Assembly (NCBI GenBank): GCA_964430305.1
Contig: CAYSEX010000004.1
Location: 10,997 to 74,996 of the forward strand
Length of the DNA: 64,000 bases
Direction: 5' to 3'
Origin: CAIZGX01 sp964430305
GTDB taxonomy: Bacteria; Bacteroidota; Bacteroidia; Flavobacteriales_D; Sanyastnellaceae
How positions within the stretch are numbered: the stretch's first letter is position 1; the number at the start of each line of letters is the position of its first letter. Below are positions 9,262 through 17,035 of this stretch, piece by piece. The notes under the pieces are model-generated. The model had not been told where the DNA came from, did not search any database, and saw only the letters and a list, made by a program, of their open reading frames with translations. A program made the translations under genes and the position numbers.

Positions 9262-9402
9262 ATGGGACATTCTCAAGACGATCACAATCACTTTCCACAT
9301 GAAGCAGAACAAAATGAAATTGGAGGTCCAGTTACATTTGCAATAATTGCTTTTGCGGTGGTAATTGTGGCTATTTATTTTATGATTTCTTGGAGAGACT
9401 AA
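9262..9402 (+). CDS. Small single-pass membrane protein (46 residues), function unknown
   Basis: An ATG 22 nt downstream of a consensus promoter opens a 46-codon frame ending at TAA 9400-9402. The N-terminal half is polar and His/Asp/Glu rich (MGHSQDDHNHFPHEAEQNE); residues 23-42 form one very hydrophobic helix; the tail is SWRD. Charge distribution predicts the N-terminus outside or in the cytoplasm without a clear rule. I do not recognise the family. A weak hairpin TAATTCC/GGAATTA at 9400-9419 covers the stop codon. The exact promoter makes it a likely real gene. Confidence 0.6.
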   Translation: MGHSQDDHNHFPHEAEQNEIGGPVTFAIIAFAVVIVAIYFMISWRD

Positions 9403-9420
9403 TTCCTGTTTTGGAATTAA

Positions 9421-9489
9421 TTTCGTTTGGTGTGCAACGCTTTTGGTTGTATTATTGTCTTTATCCTACAAGGATAAAACCAAACGAAA
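9421..9489 (+). promoter_or_regulatory. Nested inverted repeat with alternative pairing, before the CotH-protein gene
   Basis: TTTCGTTTGGT at 9421-9431 is perfectly complementary to ACCAAACGAAA at 9479-9489 (11 bp). Inside lies a perfect 7-bp hairpin TTATCCT-aca-AGGATAA (9461-9477). A second segment, TTTGGTT at 9442-9448, can also pair with AACCAAA at 9478-9484, so two upstream arms compete for one downstream arm. The outer arm ends 4 nt before the ATG at 9494. It may be an RNA attenuator-like leader or, as DNA, a spaced operator; no known riboswitch class is recognised. Confidence 0.5.
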
Positions 9490-9493
9490 CCAA

Positions 9494-12400
9494 ATGTTTA
9501 GAAGCTTCTTATTAGCCACGGCTCTTCTGCTGTGTTCTGCCTCATTGAATAAACTGCATAGTCAAGTTGTTATCAATGAGTTTTGTATTGCCAATTATTC
9601 TGATTATGCCATTAGTGGTGAATTCGAAGATTGGGTTGAATTTTACAACCCTACGGCCGCTCCTGTTAGCATTGCAGGATATTATTTGAGCGATGATGCA
9701 TTGAACCCATTAAAGTATCAAATCCCAGCGGGAGTGAGTGTCCCAGCAAACGGATACAAGATTATATTGTTCAGCGGTCATGGTGATTATGAACCTGCCT
9801 TTTTAGGTCAGACCAACACCAATTTTAAAGTTTCCCAATCCAAAGGAGAGGAAATTGTATTTTCCGATGCAAGCGGAAATGTCTTAGAAAGCTATGACTT
9901 TGATGTCATTTCCCCGAACCAGGCGAATCATAGTTATGGCCGATTGCCGAACGGTTCTGGTCCAATGGTTATTCACACCAATCCCTCACAGAATGCAGTT
10001 AACAGCGGCCCAACTGCGACATCATACGCTGCCACCCCAACTTTGAGTATTCAAGCTGGTTATCAAGCTGGTCCTATTTCTGTTACCCTGGCAACAACAG
10101 AGCCCAATTCAACCATTTATTACACCACAAACGGTCAAACACCCACAAATGGAAGTACAGTTTATTCAGGACCCATCAATATCTCAGCAACAACTGTTCT
10201 TAAAGCAATTGTCTATTCATCAACCGCAGGTATTTTGCCTTCATTTGTAGAGACCAATACCTATTTCTTTGGCACCGATCAACATACGGTTCCTGTTGTA
10301 AGTATCTCTGGCAATACCCTTGATGGCGGATGGAATGGAAACGAGCTAACCACCATTGAGTTTTTTGATCAGAATGGAGTCTTCGTGGTGGAAGGACATG
10401 GCGATACCAATGAACATGGTAATGACTCAAATGCATACGGACAAAGAGGCTTTGACTACATAGATAGAGACGCCCTTGGCTATGATGCTGAAGTTGAAGC
10501 AAATGTTATTCATACAAGTACTAGACAGAGTTTCCAACGCTTAATCTTCAAAGCAGCTGCAAATGATAATTATCCATTTTCAAATGGTGGAGCCCATATT
10601 CGCGATGCCTACGTTTGTGAACTGTCATTGCTCGGAAATTTGCATCTCGACGAAAGAAAGACGGAATCTTGTGTGGTGTACATCAACGGTCAGTATTGGG
10701 GTGTGTATGAAATACGTGAGAAAGTAGATGATACGGATTACACCGACTATTACTTTGACCAGCCAGCTGGAAATGTAGACTTCTTGAAAACATGGGGTGG
10801 AACTTGGACCGAATACGCTGCTGCCCCCGGTTTTAACCCACAAACACAGTGGAACACTCTGGTTAATTTCATTACTACCAACAACATGGCTACGCAGGCC
10901 AACTACGACTATGTTTTGACTCAGTATAACCACATGAGTCTTATTGATTATTTTATTTTGAATGGCTATACCGTATGCACAGACTGGCTGAATTGGAATA
11001 CTGCTTGGTGGAGAGGTACTGATCCATTGGGTGATGCAAGAAGATGGAGATATGCTTTGTGGGATAATGATGCAACCTTCGGACATTACATAAACTACAC
11101 AGGTGTTCCAAGCACACAACCCACAGCTGATCCTTGTCAAATTGAAGGAGAAGGAAATGTGGGTGGACAAGGTCACGTGCCTGTATTGAATGCATTATTC
11201 GATAACAATGATTTTTTTGCAGATTATATTCAGCGTTACGCCGAACTTTCAAATACCATATTCTCATGTGAGCGCATGATAGAAGTTTTGGATAGTATGA
11301 TTCTCGTAATTGAACCTGAAATGACGAGACAAGTTCAACGTTGGGGTGGTAATTTAAATACTTGGAACAACAACGTTCAAGATTTGAGAGATTTCATCAA
11401 CGCTCGTTGCGCTTCAGAGATTGTAGGCGGTATTGAAGATTGTTATGATGTGACTGCATACAATGTGACATTCCAAATTTCCGGTGTAGGTGAAATTCAA
11501 GTGGGTGAAACGGAATTAAGTCCGTATGAACTTCCTTGGTCTGGCACCTATTTCGGTGACCTAGCCATTGACCTCGAAGCTTTAATTGATTCGGTTACTG
11601 ATGGCCCTTGTTCTTCATTCCTTGGGTGGGAAATTATTTCGGGAACAGGAACCTTAAGCAATCCAAATGACCCGTTCACTGAATTGACAGTTTCTTCAGA
11701 TGTTGTTGTACAAGCCAATTTTGGAATTCCAGCATCTGGACCCATAGTCATAACCAGTGATGTGCTTCCAGCAGGTAGCGGGAATATTGTTTTCAACGGA
11801 ACTCCACAGGTATCTTATCCAAATGACTTCACCATCAATGCCGGAGATTCAATTTCAGTAAGCGTAACTGAAAATCCGTGGTTTGTATTCAACCACTGGG
11901 AGTCAACCACTGTAGATCTTCAACCCAATGAATTCGCAACTACCATTAGTATTGAACCTTGTTCTGTAGATACTATTGTTGCTATTTTTGATGAAATACC
12001 ACACGCTATTTTAATGGTAGATGTGTTTCCTGTAGGAGCAGGTACAGTAACCATGGACGGAACCACACTTGCTGCTTATCCGTGGTCAAGTGAAATTGAA
12101 GCTGACCTGGATTATGCCTTTACTGCGAATAATATACCTGGTGTTTCACTTTTCGATCACTGGGAAATAAACAACCATCCACTAAATCCCAATACACTTT
12201 CACCAGATGTTATTCTTCACTTGATGGTCAGTGATACCTTGGTGGCTGTCTTTACCATTATTGATGAATTTCCTCTGACGGTTGACGTTCAACCTGCGGG
12301 CTCAGGTTCTGTAACATTGAATGGTAATCCTTGGACTCCAATTCCATCAACCCAAACCTTTCAAGAAAATACATTCATGAATTTTGTTGCTACTCCGGCC

Positions 12401-13081
12401 GATGTTTGGACCACCTTCAATCACTGGGAAATAAATAACCACGTCATTGCACCGAGTGCAGCTTCGGCTCAAATGAACTTTACATTTACTGAGGAAGATA
12501 CACTCGTTGCCTTTTTTGATGTGACCCCACACCACCCGTTGACCGTTATGGTTCAACCCGCTGGATCAGGTACTGTATTATTCGATACCGGAAACAGCAC
12601 TTCAAATAGCCTCACCATAGAAAATGAAGATTTTGTGCCGGTTAACTTTACAGCTATTCCCGACGCGAATTGGAATTTTATTCGCTGGTATTCCGTGGCA
12701 GGTACACCCATAACGCCGAATACTACAGACAATCAAGTTTCGGCCTCATTCAATACAACAGATACCATTATTGCGTATTTCGAGAAAGAACCGTTCTTGT
12801 ATTGGGTTCCAAACTCATTTTCTCCAAACAATGACGATTTAAATGAAGTGTTTATGCCTGTTCTAAATGCAGCCGATCCAAATGATTATCACTTTGCCAT
12901 CTTTGATCGTTGGGGAACGAAAATATTCGAGACCAATGATGTGAATAAAGGTTGGAATGGTACTTATCCGGGTGGCACTCATTACGTGAAAGATGATGCC
13001 TATGTGTGGAGACTACGTGTAAAAAGTATCAATGAATTTGAACCCGTAGAAGTTTCGGGCTCTGTTATAGTTTTTAGATAA
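9494..13081 (+). CDS. Large secreted CotH-domain protein with lamin-tail domain and T9SS type B sorting domain
   Basis: The ATG at 9494 is chosen because a signal peptide starts there (MFRSFLLATALLL); an in-frame TTG at 9443 falls inside the leader structure. In order, the 1195 residues hold a lamin-tail domain (about 25-145), a chitobiase C-terminal-like domain (about 175-255), a CotH kinase-like region (about 265-640), five divergent InlB-type repeats from about 655 to 1100 with a period near 88 residues, and a CHU_C gliding-motility C-terminal domain (VPNSFSPNNDDLNEVF onward). T9SS would place it on the surface or secrete it. CotH domains are atypical kinases in spore coats; function here is unknown. 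Confidence 0.85.
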   Translation: MFRSFLLATALLLCSASLNKLHSQVVINEFCIANYSDYAISGEFEDWVEFYNPTAAPVSIAGYYLSDDALNPLKYQIPAGVSVPANGYKIILFSGHGDYEPAFLGQTNTNFKVSQSKGEEIVFSDASGNVLESYDFDVISPNQANHSYGRLPNGSGPMVIHTNPSQNAVNSGPTATSYAATPTLSIQAGYQAGPISVTLATTEPNSTIYYTTNGQTPTNGSTVYSGPINISATTVLKAIVYSSTAGILPSFVETNTYFFGTDQHTVPVVSISGNTLDGGWNGNELTTIEFFDQNGVFVVEGHGDTNEHGNDSNAYGQRGFDYIDRDALGYDAEVEANVIHTSTRQSFQRLIFKAAANDNYPFSNGGAHIRDAYVCELSLLGNLHLDERKTESCVVYINGQYWGVYEIREKVDDTDYTDYYFDQPAGNVDFLKTWGGTWTEYAAAPGFNPQTQWNTLVNFITTNNMATQANYDYVLTQYNHMSLIDYFILNGYTVCTDWLNWNTAWWRGTDPLGDARRWRYALWDNDATFGHYINYTGVPSTQPTADPCQIEGEGNVGGQGHVPVLNALFDNNDFFADYIQRYAELSNTIFSCERMIEVLDSMILVIEPEMTRQVQRWGGNLNTWNNNVQDLRDFINARCASEIVGGIEDCYDVTAYNVTFQISGVGEIQVGETELSPYELPWSGTYFGDLAIDLEALIDSVTDGPCSSFLGWEIISGTGTLSNPNDPFTELTVSSDVVVQANFGIPASGPIVITSDVLPAGSGNIVFNGTPQVSYPNDFTINAGDSISVSVTENPWFVFNHWESTTVDLQPNEFATTISIEPCSVDTIVAIFDEIPHAILMVDVFPVGAGTVTMDGTTLAAYPWSSEIEADLDYAFTANNIPGVSLFDHWEINNHPLNPNTLSPDVILHLMVSDTLVAVFTIIDEFPLTVDVQPAGSGSVTLNGNPWTPIPSTQTFQENTFMNFVATPADVWTTFNHWEINNHVIAPSAASAQMNFTFTEEDTLVAFFDVTPHHPLTVMVQPAGSGTVLFDTGNSTSNSLTIENEDFVPVNFTAIPDANWNFIRWYSVAGTPITPNTTDNQVSASFNTTDTIIAYFEKEPFLYWVPNSFSPNNDDLNEVFMPVLNAADPNDYHFAIFDRWGTKIFETNDVNKGWNGTYPGGTHYVKDDAYVWRLRVKSINEFEPVEVSGSVIVFR
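11459..12795 (+). repeat. Five tandem InlB-like repeats within the CotH protein
   Basis: Units begin near 11459, 11743, 12006, 12271 and 12535; the last four are spaced about 264 bp (88 codons). Each carries a P-A-G-S-G turn, an F-N-H-W-E or related aromatic core and ends D-T-L/I-V-A-x-F. At DNA level the segment CACTGGGAAATAAA recurs in the units at about 12158 and 12423, so some copies are recent duplications. This matches the divergent InlB B-repeat, a surface-exposed beta fold. Confidence 0.75.
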
Positions 13082-13105
13082 AATCATAATCTGATTCAAG
13101 TTCTG

Positions 13106-13146
13106 AACAAGGTAAGTTTCCTCCGGGAATACTTACCTTTGTTTTT
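13106..13146 (+). terminator. Terminator-like hairpin containing the next promoter's -7 box
   Basis: AACAAGGTAAG (13106-13116) pairs with CTTACCTTTGTT (13132-13143) with one bulged T and a 15-nt loop, followed by a run of five T (13142-13146). It sits 25 nt after the stop of the CotH-protein gene. Its 3' arm includes TACCTTTG, the presumed -7 element of the mutase operon. Confidence 0.6.
13134..13141 (+). promoter_or_regulatory. -7 box of the methylmalonyl-CoA mutase operon
   Basis: TACCTTTG fits TAnnTTTG exactly and ends 7 nt before the ATG at 13149, implying a transcript with almost no leader. No good -33 TTTG is visible at the expected distance. Confidence 0.5.
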
Positions 13147-13148
13147 AT

Positions 13149-14231
13149 ATGGAAATTCAAAGTTGGAAAGCACAGGTAGAAAAGGAACTCAAGGGGAAAT
13201 CTATTGAGCAACTTATTCAACAGATTGAAGAAGGTGTTTTTACACAGCCCCTCCTTAGTGAAGTTCAAATAACAGAGGGAGTCTCTTTTAGAGCTAAAAA
13301 TTCGTGGAGTATTCAGCAGTCTTTCAAAACAACAGCTCCAGATCATTGGAACGTATTGGCGCTTGAATCGTTGCAAGGTGGATCGAACAAGTTGGTTCTT
13401 CCTCAAGGTTGGAATTCAAATGAACTAAGAATTGCTCTTCAAAACATTTGGGTGGCGTATGTTGAATTTGTTATACCGAATGAATACTATTCCCAGTATC
13501 ACAATACACTGCTTCAAATTGCCGCAGAGCAAGGAAAAGGTGATTTACCCCAGGCGCATAAATATGTAATTTCAAGTGAGGCGGTATATGATATGGCAGC
13601 AAGCCATGCAGAGCAGTTGGCTTTTCTAGTGCTATCTGGAATTGAACAAATAGAACGAACGGAGGGAAGTTTAGATGAAGAACTTGCGCACATACAATTC
13701 GAAATGCATGTATCGAATCAAATTCTCATTGAAATTTCCAAAATGAGAGCGCTGAGAAAGCTGTGGTCGCATGTACTTTCCAATTCATCTTTGGAACACT
13801 CCTGCTCTAATCATTGCTACATCACCGCAATCACAGACAGAAATTTTCAGGCCACAACTGATTCTGATAACAATCTCATTCGTTCAACAATTCAAGCATG
13901 TGCTGCTGTTTTAGGAGGTGCTAATGCCGTTGAGGTGAGTCCAATGGAATCGTTTTTAAATGATGATAATCCCAATCACCTGCGTTGGGCCCGAAATATC
14001 CAACATCTACTTGCAGATGAATCGTATTTAAATCAATACACAGATGCTGCAACAGGAAGTTTTTCGTTGGAAGATCTTACCAATCAATTGGTTCAGCAAA
14101 CGTGGAAAATTATGAAGGATTATCAAAACTCAGAGGCTCTCTTTATACAAATAAAAGGCCTCTCTGAAAGTCGCATTCTATCCAAGAACAGCGAGATAGT
14201 GGTTGGACAAAATAAATATGTTCGCTCATGA
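13149..14231 (+). CDS. Methylmalonyl-CoA mutase small (beta) subunit, short form
   Basis: This is the non-catalytic partner of the mutase encoded next (overlap ATGA). The N-terminus, with a W-x8-LKGKS segment, resembles the start of the mutase barrel domain, and SKMRALRKLWSHVL near residue 198 matches the large subunit's AKMRAARFLWSEMV. At 360 residues it is much shorter than the 600-plus residues of Propionibacterium MutA and lacks the cobalamin-binding domain entirely, as is known for Bacteroidota. Both ends are intact relative to its neighbours, so this is a compact subunit, not a pseudogene. Confidence 0.85.
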   Translation: MEIQSWKAQVEKELKGKSIEQLIQQIEEGVFTQPLLSEVQITEGVSFRAKNSWSIQQSFKTTAPDHWNVLALESLQGGSNKLVLPQGWNSNELRIALQNIWVAYVEFVIPNEYYSQYHNTLLQIAAEQGKGDLPQAHKYVISSEAVYDMAASHAEQLAFLVLSGIEQIERTEGSLDEELAHIQFEMHVSNQILIEISKMRALRKLWSHVLSNSSLEHSCSNHCYITAITDRNFQATTDSDNNLIRSTIQACAAVLGGANAVEVSPMESFLNDDNPNHLRWARNIQHLLADESYLNQYTDAATGSFSLEDLTNQLVQQTWKIMKDYQNSEALFIQIKGLSESRILSKNSEIVVGQNKYVRS

Positions 14232-16273
14232 AGAATTTGAAATGGCGAGAGTTGGAGATGCCAACTTATTCTAAACACGTTGAAGGAAATGCAGATGCTG
14301 GGGTTGGTACTTTTTTAAGAGGCCCATATGCGAGTATGTATACCGTTCGTCCATGGACCATAAGACAATACGCAGGGTTTAGCACGGCTCAAGAATCGAA
14401 TGCATTTTATAAACGCAATTTGGCCATGGGGCAGAAGGGGCTTTCTGTAGCTTTCGATTTAGCAACACATCGTGGTTATGACAGCGATCATGAGCGCGTG
14501 AAGGGCGATGTGGGTAAGGCCGGTGTTGCTATTGATTCTGTTGAAGACATGAAGGTTCTGTTCAATGAAATTCCGTTGAATGAGATGTCTGTAAGTATGA
14601 CCATGAATGGTGCGGTATTGCCCATCATGGCATTTTACATTGTAGCCGCAGAAGAACAAGGCGTTTCGCAACAAGATCTTTCAGGGACCATTCAAAATGA
14701 TATTTTGAAAGAGTTTATGGTTCGAAATACCTACATCTATCCGCCTGCACCTAGTATGCGCATCATTAGCGATATTTTCGAATACAGTTCACAACATCTT
14801 CCGAAATTCAATCCCATTTCAATCAGTGGTTATCACATGCAAGAAGCCGGGGCCACTCCAGAGATTGAATTGGCATATACCCTGGCAGACGGACTAGAAT
14901 ACATCAAAGCGGGATTAAATGCCGGAATGAGCATTGACGATTTTGCTCCAAGGCTTTCATTTTTTTGGGCCGTTGGAATGGACCTCATTACAGAAATTGC
15001 TAAAATGCGAGCTGCACGATTCTTATGGTCTGAAATGGTTTCTGCCTTCAATCCGAAAAATGAGAAGTCGAAGGCACTACGAACGCACTGCCAAACCAGT
15101 GGATGGTCATTAACCAAGCAAGATCCACACAACAACGTGGCAAGAACGTGCATTGAGGCTTTGGCTGCAACTTGGGGTGGTACACAAAGCTTACATACCA
15201 ACGCGCTGGATGAAGCCATTGCACTTCCTACTGACCACAGTGCGCGTATTGCTAGAAATACCCAATTGATTATTCAGGAGGAAACAGGTTTGTGTCAAGT
15301 TGTTGATGCCTGGGGTGGAAGTGAAGTGGTTGAAACAAGAACGCAAGAAATGATTCAAGCCGCGAGAGAATTATTGAAAGAAGTTGAATTGTTGGGTGGA
15401 ATGACTAAAGCCATTGAGGCAGGTATTCCGAAACTTCGCATTGAAGAGGCCGCTGCACGAAAGCAAGCCAGAATAGATAGTGGTAAGGATCACATCATTG
15501 GTGTAAATATTTTCCAATTGGAAAAAGAGGCCGAGATTGAAATACTTGAAGTTGACAATCAAGCCGTAAGGTTGTCGCAGATTCAACGTTTAAACGAATT
15601 AAGAAAGAATAGAGACGAAGAGGCATGCGCGGCCGCCATTGAAGCACTTATTGAAGGAGCTAAAAAGAATGAGAATCTTTTGCATTTGGCTATTCGTGCT
15701 GCACGTGAACGAGCAACTTTAGGTGAAATTTCCTCAGCATTAGAAATTGTATTCGGTAGATATAAGGCTACAATTCGAAGTGTAAGCGGAGTATACTCAA
15801 AAGAATCTGGAATGGATCAAGATTTTATGAATGCTAAAAGTTTATCAGACCAATTCGCAGAATTGGCCGGAAGAAGGCCTCGAATTCTTGTTGCAAAAAT
15901 GGGACAAGACGGTCATGACAGAGGGGCAAAGGTCATTGCAACATCTTTTGCCGATATTGGTTTCGATGTTGATATGGGGCCTTTGTTTCAAACGCCGGCA
16001 GGGGTTGCGAAGCAGGCCATAGAAAATGATGTGCACATTGTAGGTGTTTCTTCTTTAGCTGCAGGACATAAGACACTTGTCCCCGAGTTAATTGAAGAGT
16101 TGAAGAAATGGGGAAGAGAAGACATTGGTGTGGTTGCAGGTGGAGTAATTCCAGAGCAAGACTTTGATTTTCTTTATGCTGCGGGGTGCATTGGAATATT
16201 TGGACCAGGAACCAAGATTGCGAAAGCGGCTCGAGAAATTTTGGAATTACTCATTGAAGGATATAGCAAATGA
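14228..16273 (+). CDS. scpA: Methylmalonyl-CoA mutase large (alpha, catalytic) subunit
   Basis: A 681-residue B12 enzyme interconverting methylmalonyl-CoA and succinyl-CoA. The substrate barrel carries Y-A-S-M-Y-T-V-R-P-W and RQYAGFS, containing the equivalents of Tyr75, Arg82 and Tyr89 of the P. shermanii enzyme, plus MVRNTYIYPP (Arg207) and SGYHMQEAG (His244). The C-terminal cobalamin domain has the D-x-H-x-x-G motif as DGHDRGAKV, and GVSSLAAGH and GGVIP loops. The Tyr and Arg that recognise the carboxylate confirm methylmalonyl specificity, in contrast with the IcmF encoded at 55174. mazG overlaps its end (ATGA). Confidence 0.95.
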   Translation: MKNLKWRELEMPTYSKHVEGNADAGVGTFLRGPYASMYTVRPWTIRQYAGFSTAQESNAFYKRNLAMGQKGLSVAFDLATHRGYDSDHERVKGDVGKAGVAIDSVEDMKVLFNEIPLNEMSVSMTMNGAVLPIMAFYIVAAEEQGVSQQDLSGTIQNDILKEFMVRNTYIYPPAPSMRIISDIFEYSSQHLPKFNPISISGYHMQEAGATPEIELAYTLADGLEYIKAGLNAGMSIDDFAPRLSFFWAVGMDLITEIAKMRAARFLWSEMVSAFNPKNEKSKALRTHCQTSGWSLTKQDPHNNVARTCIEALAATWGGTQSLHTNALDEAIALPTDHSARIARNTQLIIQEETGLCQVVDAWGGSEVVETRTQEMIQAARELLKEVELLGGMTKAIEAGIPKLRIEEAAARKQARIDSGKDHIIGVNIFQLEKEAEIEILEVDNQAVRLSQIQRLNELRKNRDEEACAAAIEALIEGAKKNENLLHLAIRAARERATLGEISSALEIVFGRYKATIRSVSGVYSKESGMDQDFMNAKSLSDQFAELAGRRPRILVAKMGQDGHDRGAKVIATSFADIGFDVDMGPLFQTPAGVAKQAIENDVHIVGVSSLAAGHKTLVPELIEELKKWGREDIGVVAGGVIPEQDFDFLYAAGCIGIFGPGTKIAKAAREILELLIEGYSK

Positions 16274-17034
16274 ATACACGAGAACAACAATTAGGTGCTT
16301 TCGATCGCTTGCTAACGGTAATGGATGAGTTAAGAACACGCTGTCCTTGGGATATGAAGCAAACCATGAACAGTCTCAGACATTTAACCATTGAGGAAAT
16401 GTATGAGCTCGGAGACGCCATATTGGAGGGCAATATGGACGAGGTGAAGAAAGAATTGGGTGATCTCTTTCTTCACTTGGTTTTTTATTCTCGAATAGCC
16501 AGTGAAACAGATTTATTTGATGTAGCAGATGTTTTGAATGCCATTTGTGAAAAATTGATTTCGAGACACCCGCATATATACGGAGATGTTGTTGTTGCTG
16601 ACGAAGAAGAAGTAAAAGCCAATTGGGAGAAGTTGAAGTTGAAAGAGGGAAAGAAAAGTGTTTTAGAAGGAGTTCCTAAATCATTGCCTGCTATGGTGAA
16701 AGCTCAGCGTATACAAGATAAAGCGCGAGGAGTAGGGTTTGATTGGGAAAATGCGGATCAAGTTTGGGAAAAAGTGTTGGAAGAATTAGAAGAATTTAAA
16801 TCAGCAGCAAATCAACAAGAACAAGAAAGCGAGTTTGGTGATTTACTTTTTTCATTAATTAATTATGCCAGATTCAAAGGCATAAATCCTGAAGATGCGC
16901 TCGAAAGAACTAACAAAAAATTTATTTTTCGATTTCAATATCTAGAGCAACAAAGTGCCGCAGATGGAAAGCAAATGGGAGAAATGACCTTGGAGGAAAT
17001 GGATGAGTATTGGAATAGGGCCAAAAAACTTTGA
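16270..17034 (+). CDS. mazG: Nucleoside triphosphate pyrophosphohydrolase MazG
   Basis: A 254-residue protein with two MazG folds. The first has RCPWDMKQTMNSLRHLTIEEMYEL and the EExxE/ExxD metal-binding pattern (KKELGDLFLHLVF); the second has the degenerate copy (SEFGDLLFSLINYARF). It hydrolyses (d)NTPs to the monophosphate and pyrophosphate and clears aberrant nucleotides. It overlaps the mutase gene by 4 nt and ends one base before the convergent lipoprotein gene, with no terminator between them. No functional link to the mutase is evident beyond co-transcription. Confidence 0.92.
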   Translation: MNTREQQLGAFDRLLTVMDELRTRCPWDMKQTMNSLRHLTIEEMYELGDAILEGNMDEVKKELGDLFLHLVFYSRIASETDLFDVADVLNAICEKLISRHPHIYGDVVVADEEEVKANWEKLKLKEGKKSVLEGVPKSLPAMVKAQRIQDKARGVGFDWENADQVWEKVLEELEEFKSAANQQEQESEFGDLLFSLINYARFKGINPEDALERTNKKFIFRFQYLEQQSAADGKQMGEMTLEEMDEYWNRAKKL

Positions 17035-17035
17035 T

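Noticed and set aside
10625..11176. Long antisense frame (183 codons) inside the CotH-protein gene
   Set aside because: It lies wholly inside a well-supported coding region and has no recognisable domain or signal; it is a shadow of the real frame.
11459..12795. Evenly spaced repeats suggesting a CRISPR or satellite array
   Set aside because: Period is 264 bp in one reading frame, with protein-level conservation; these are domain repeats.
13149..14231. Pseudogene or frameshifted mutase small subunit
   Set aside because: The N-terminus, continuous frame and overlap with the catalytic subunit gene are intact, so the short length is better explained by a compact subunit.
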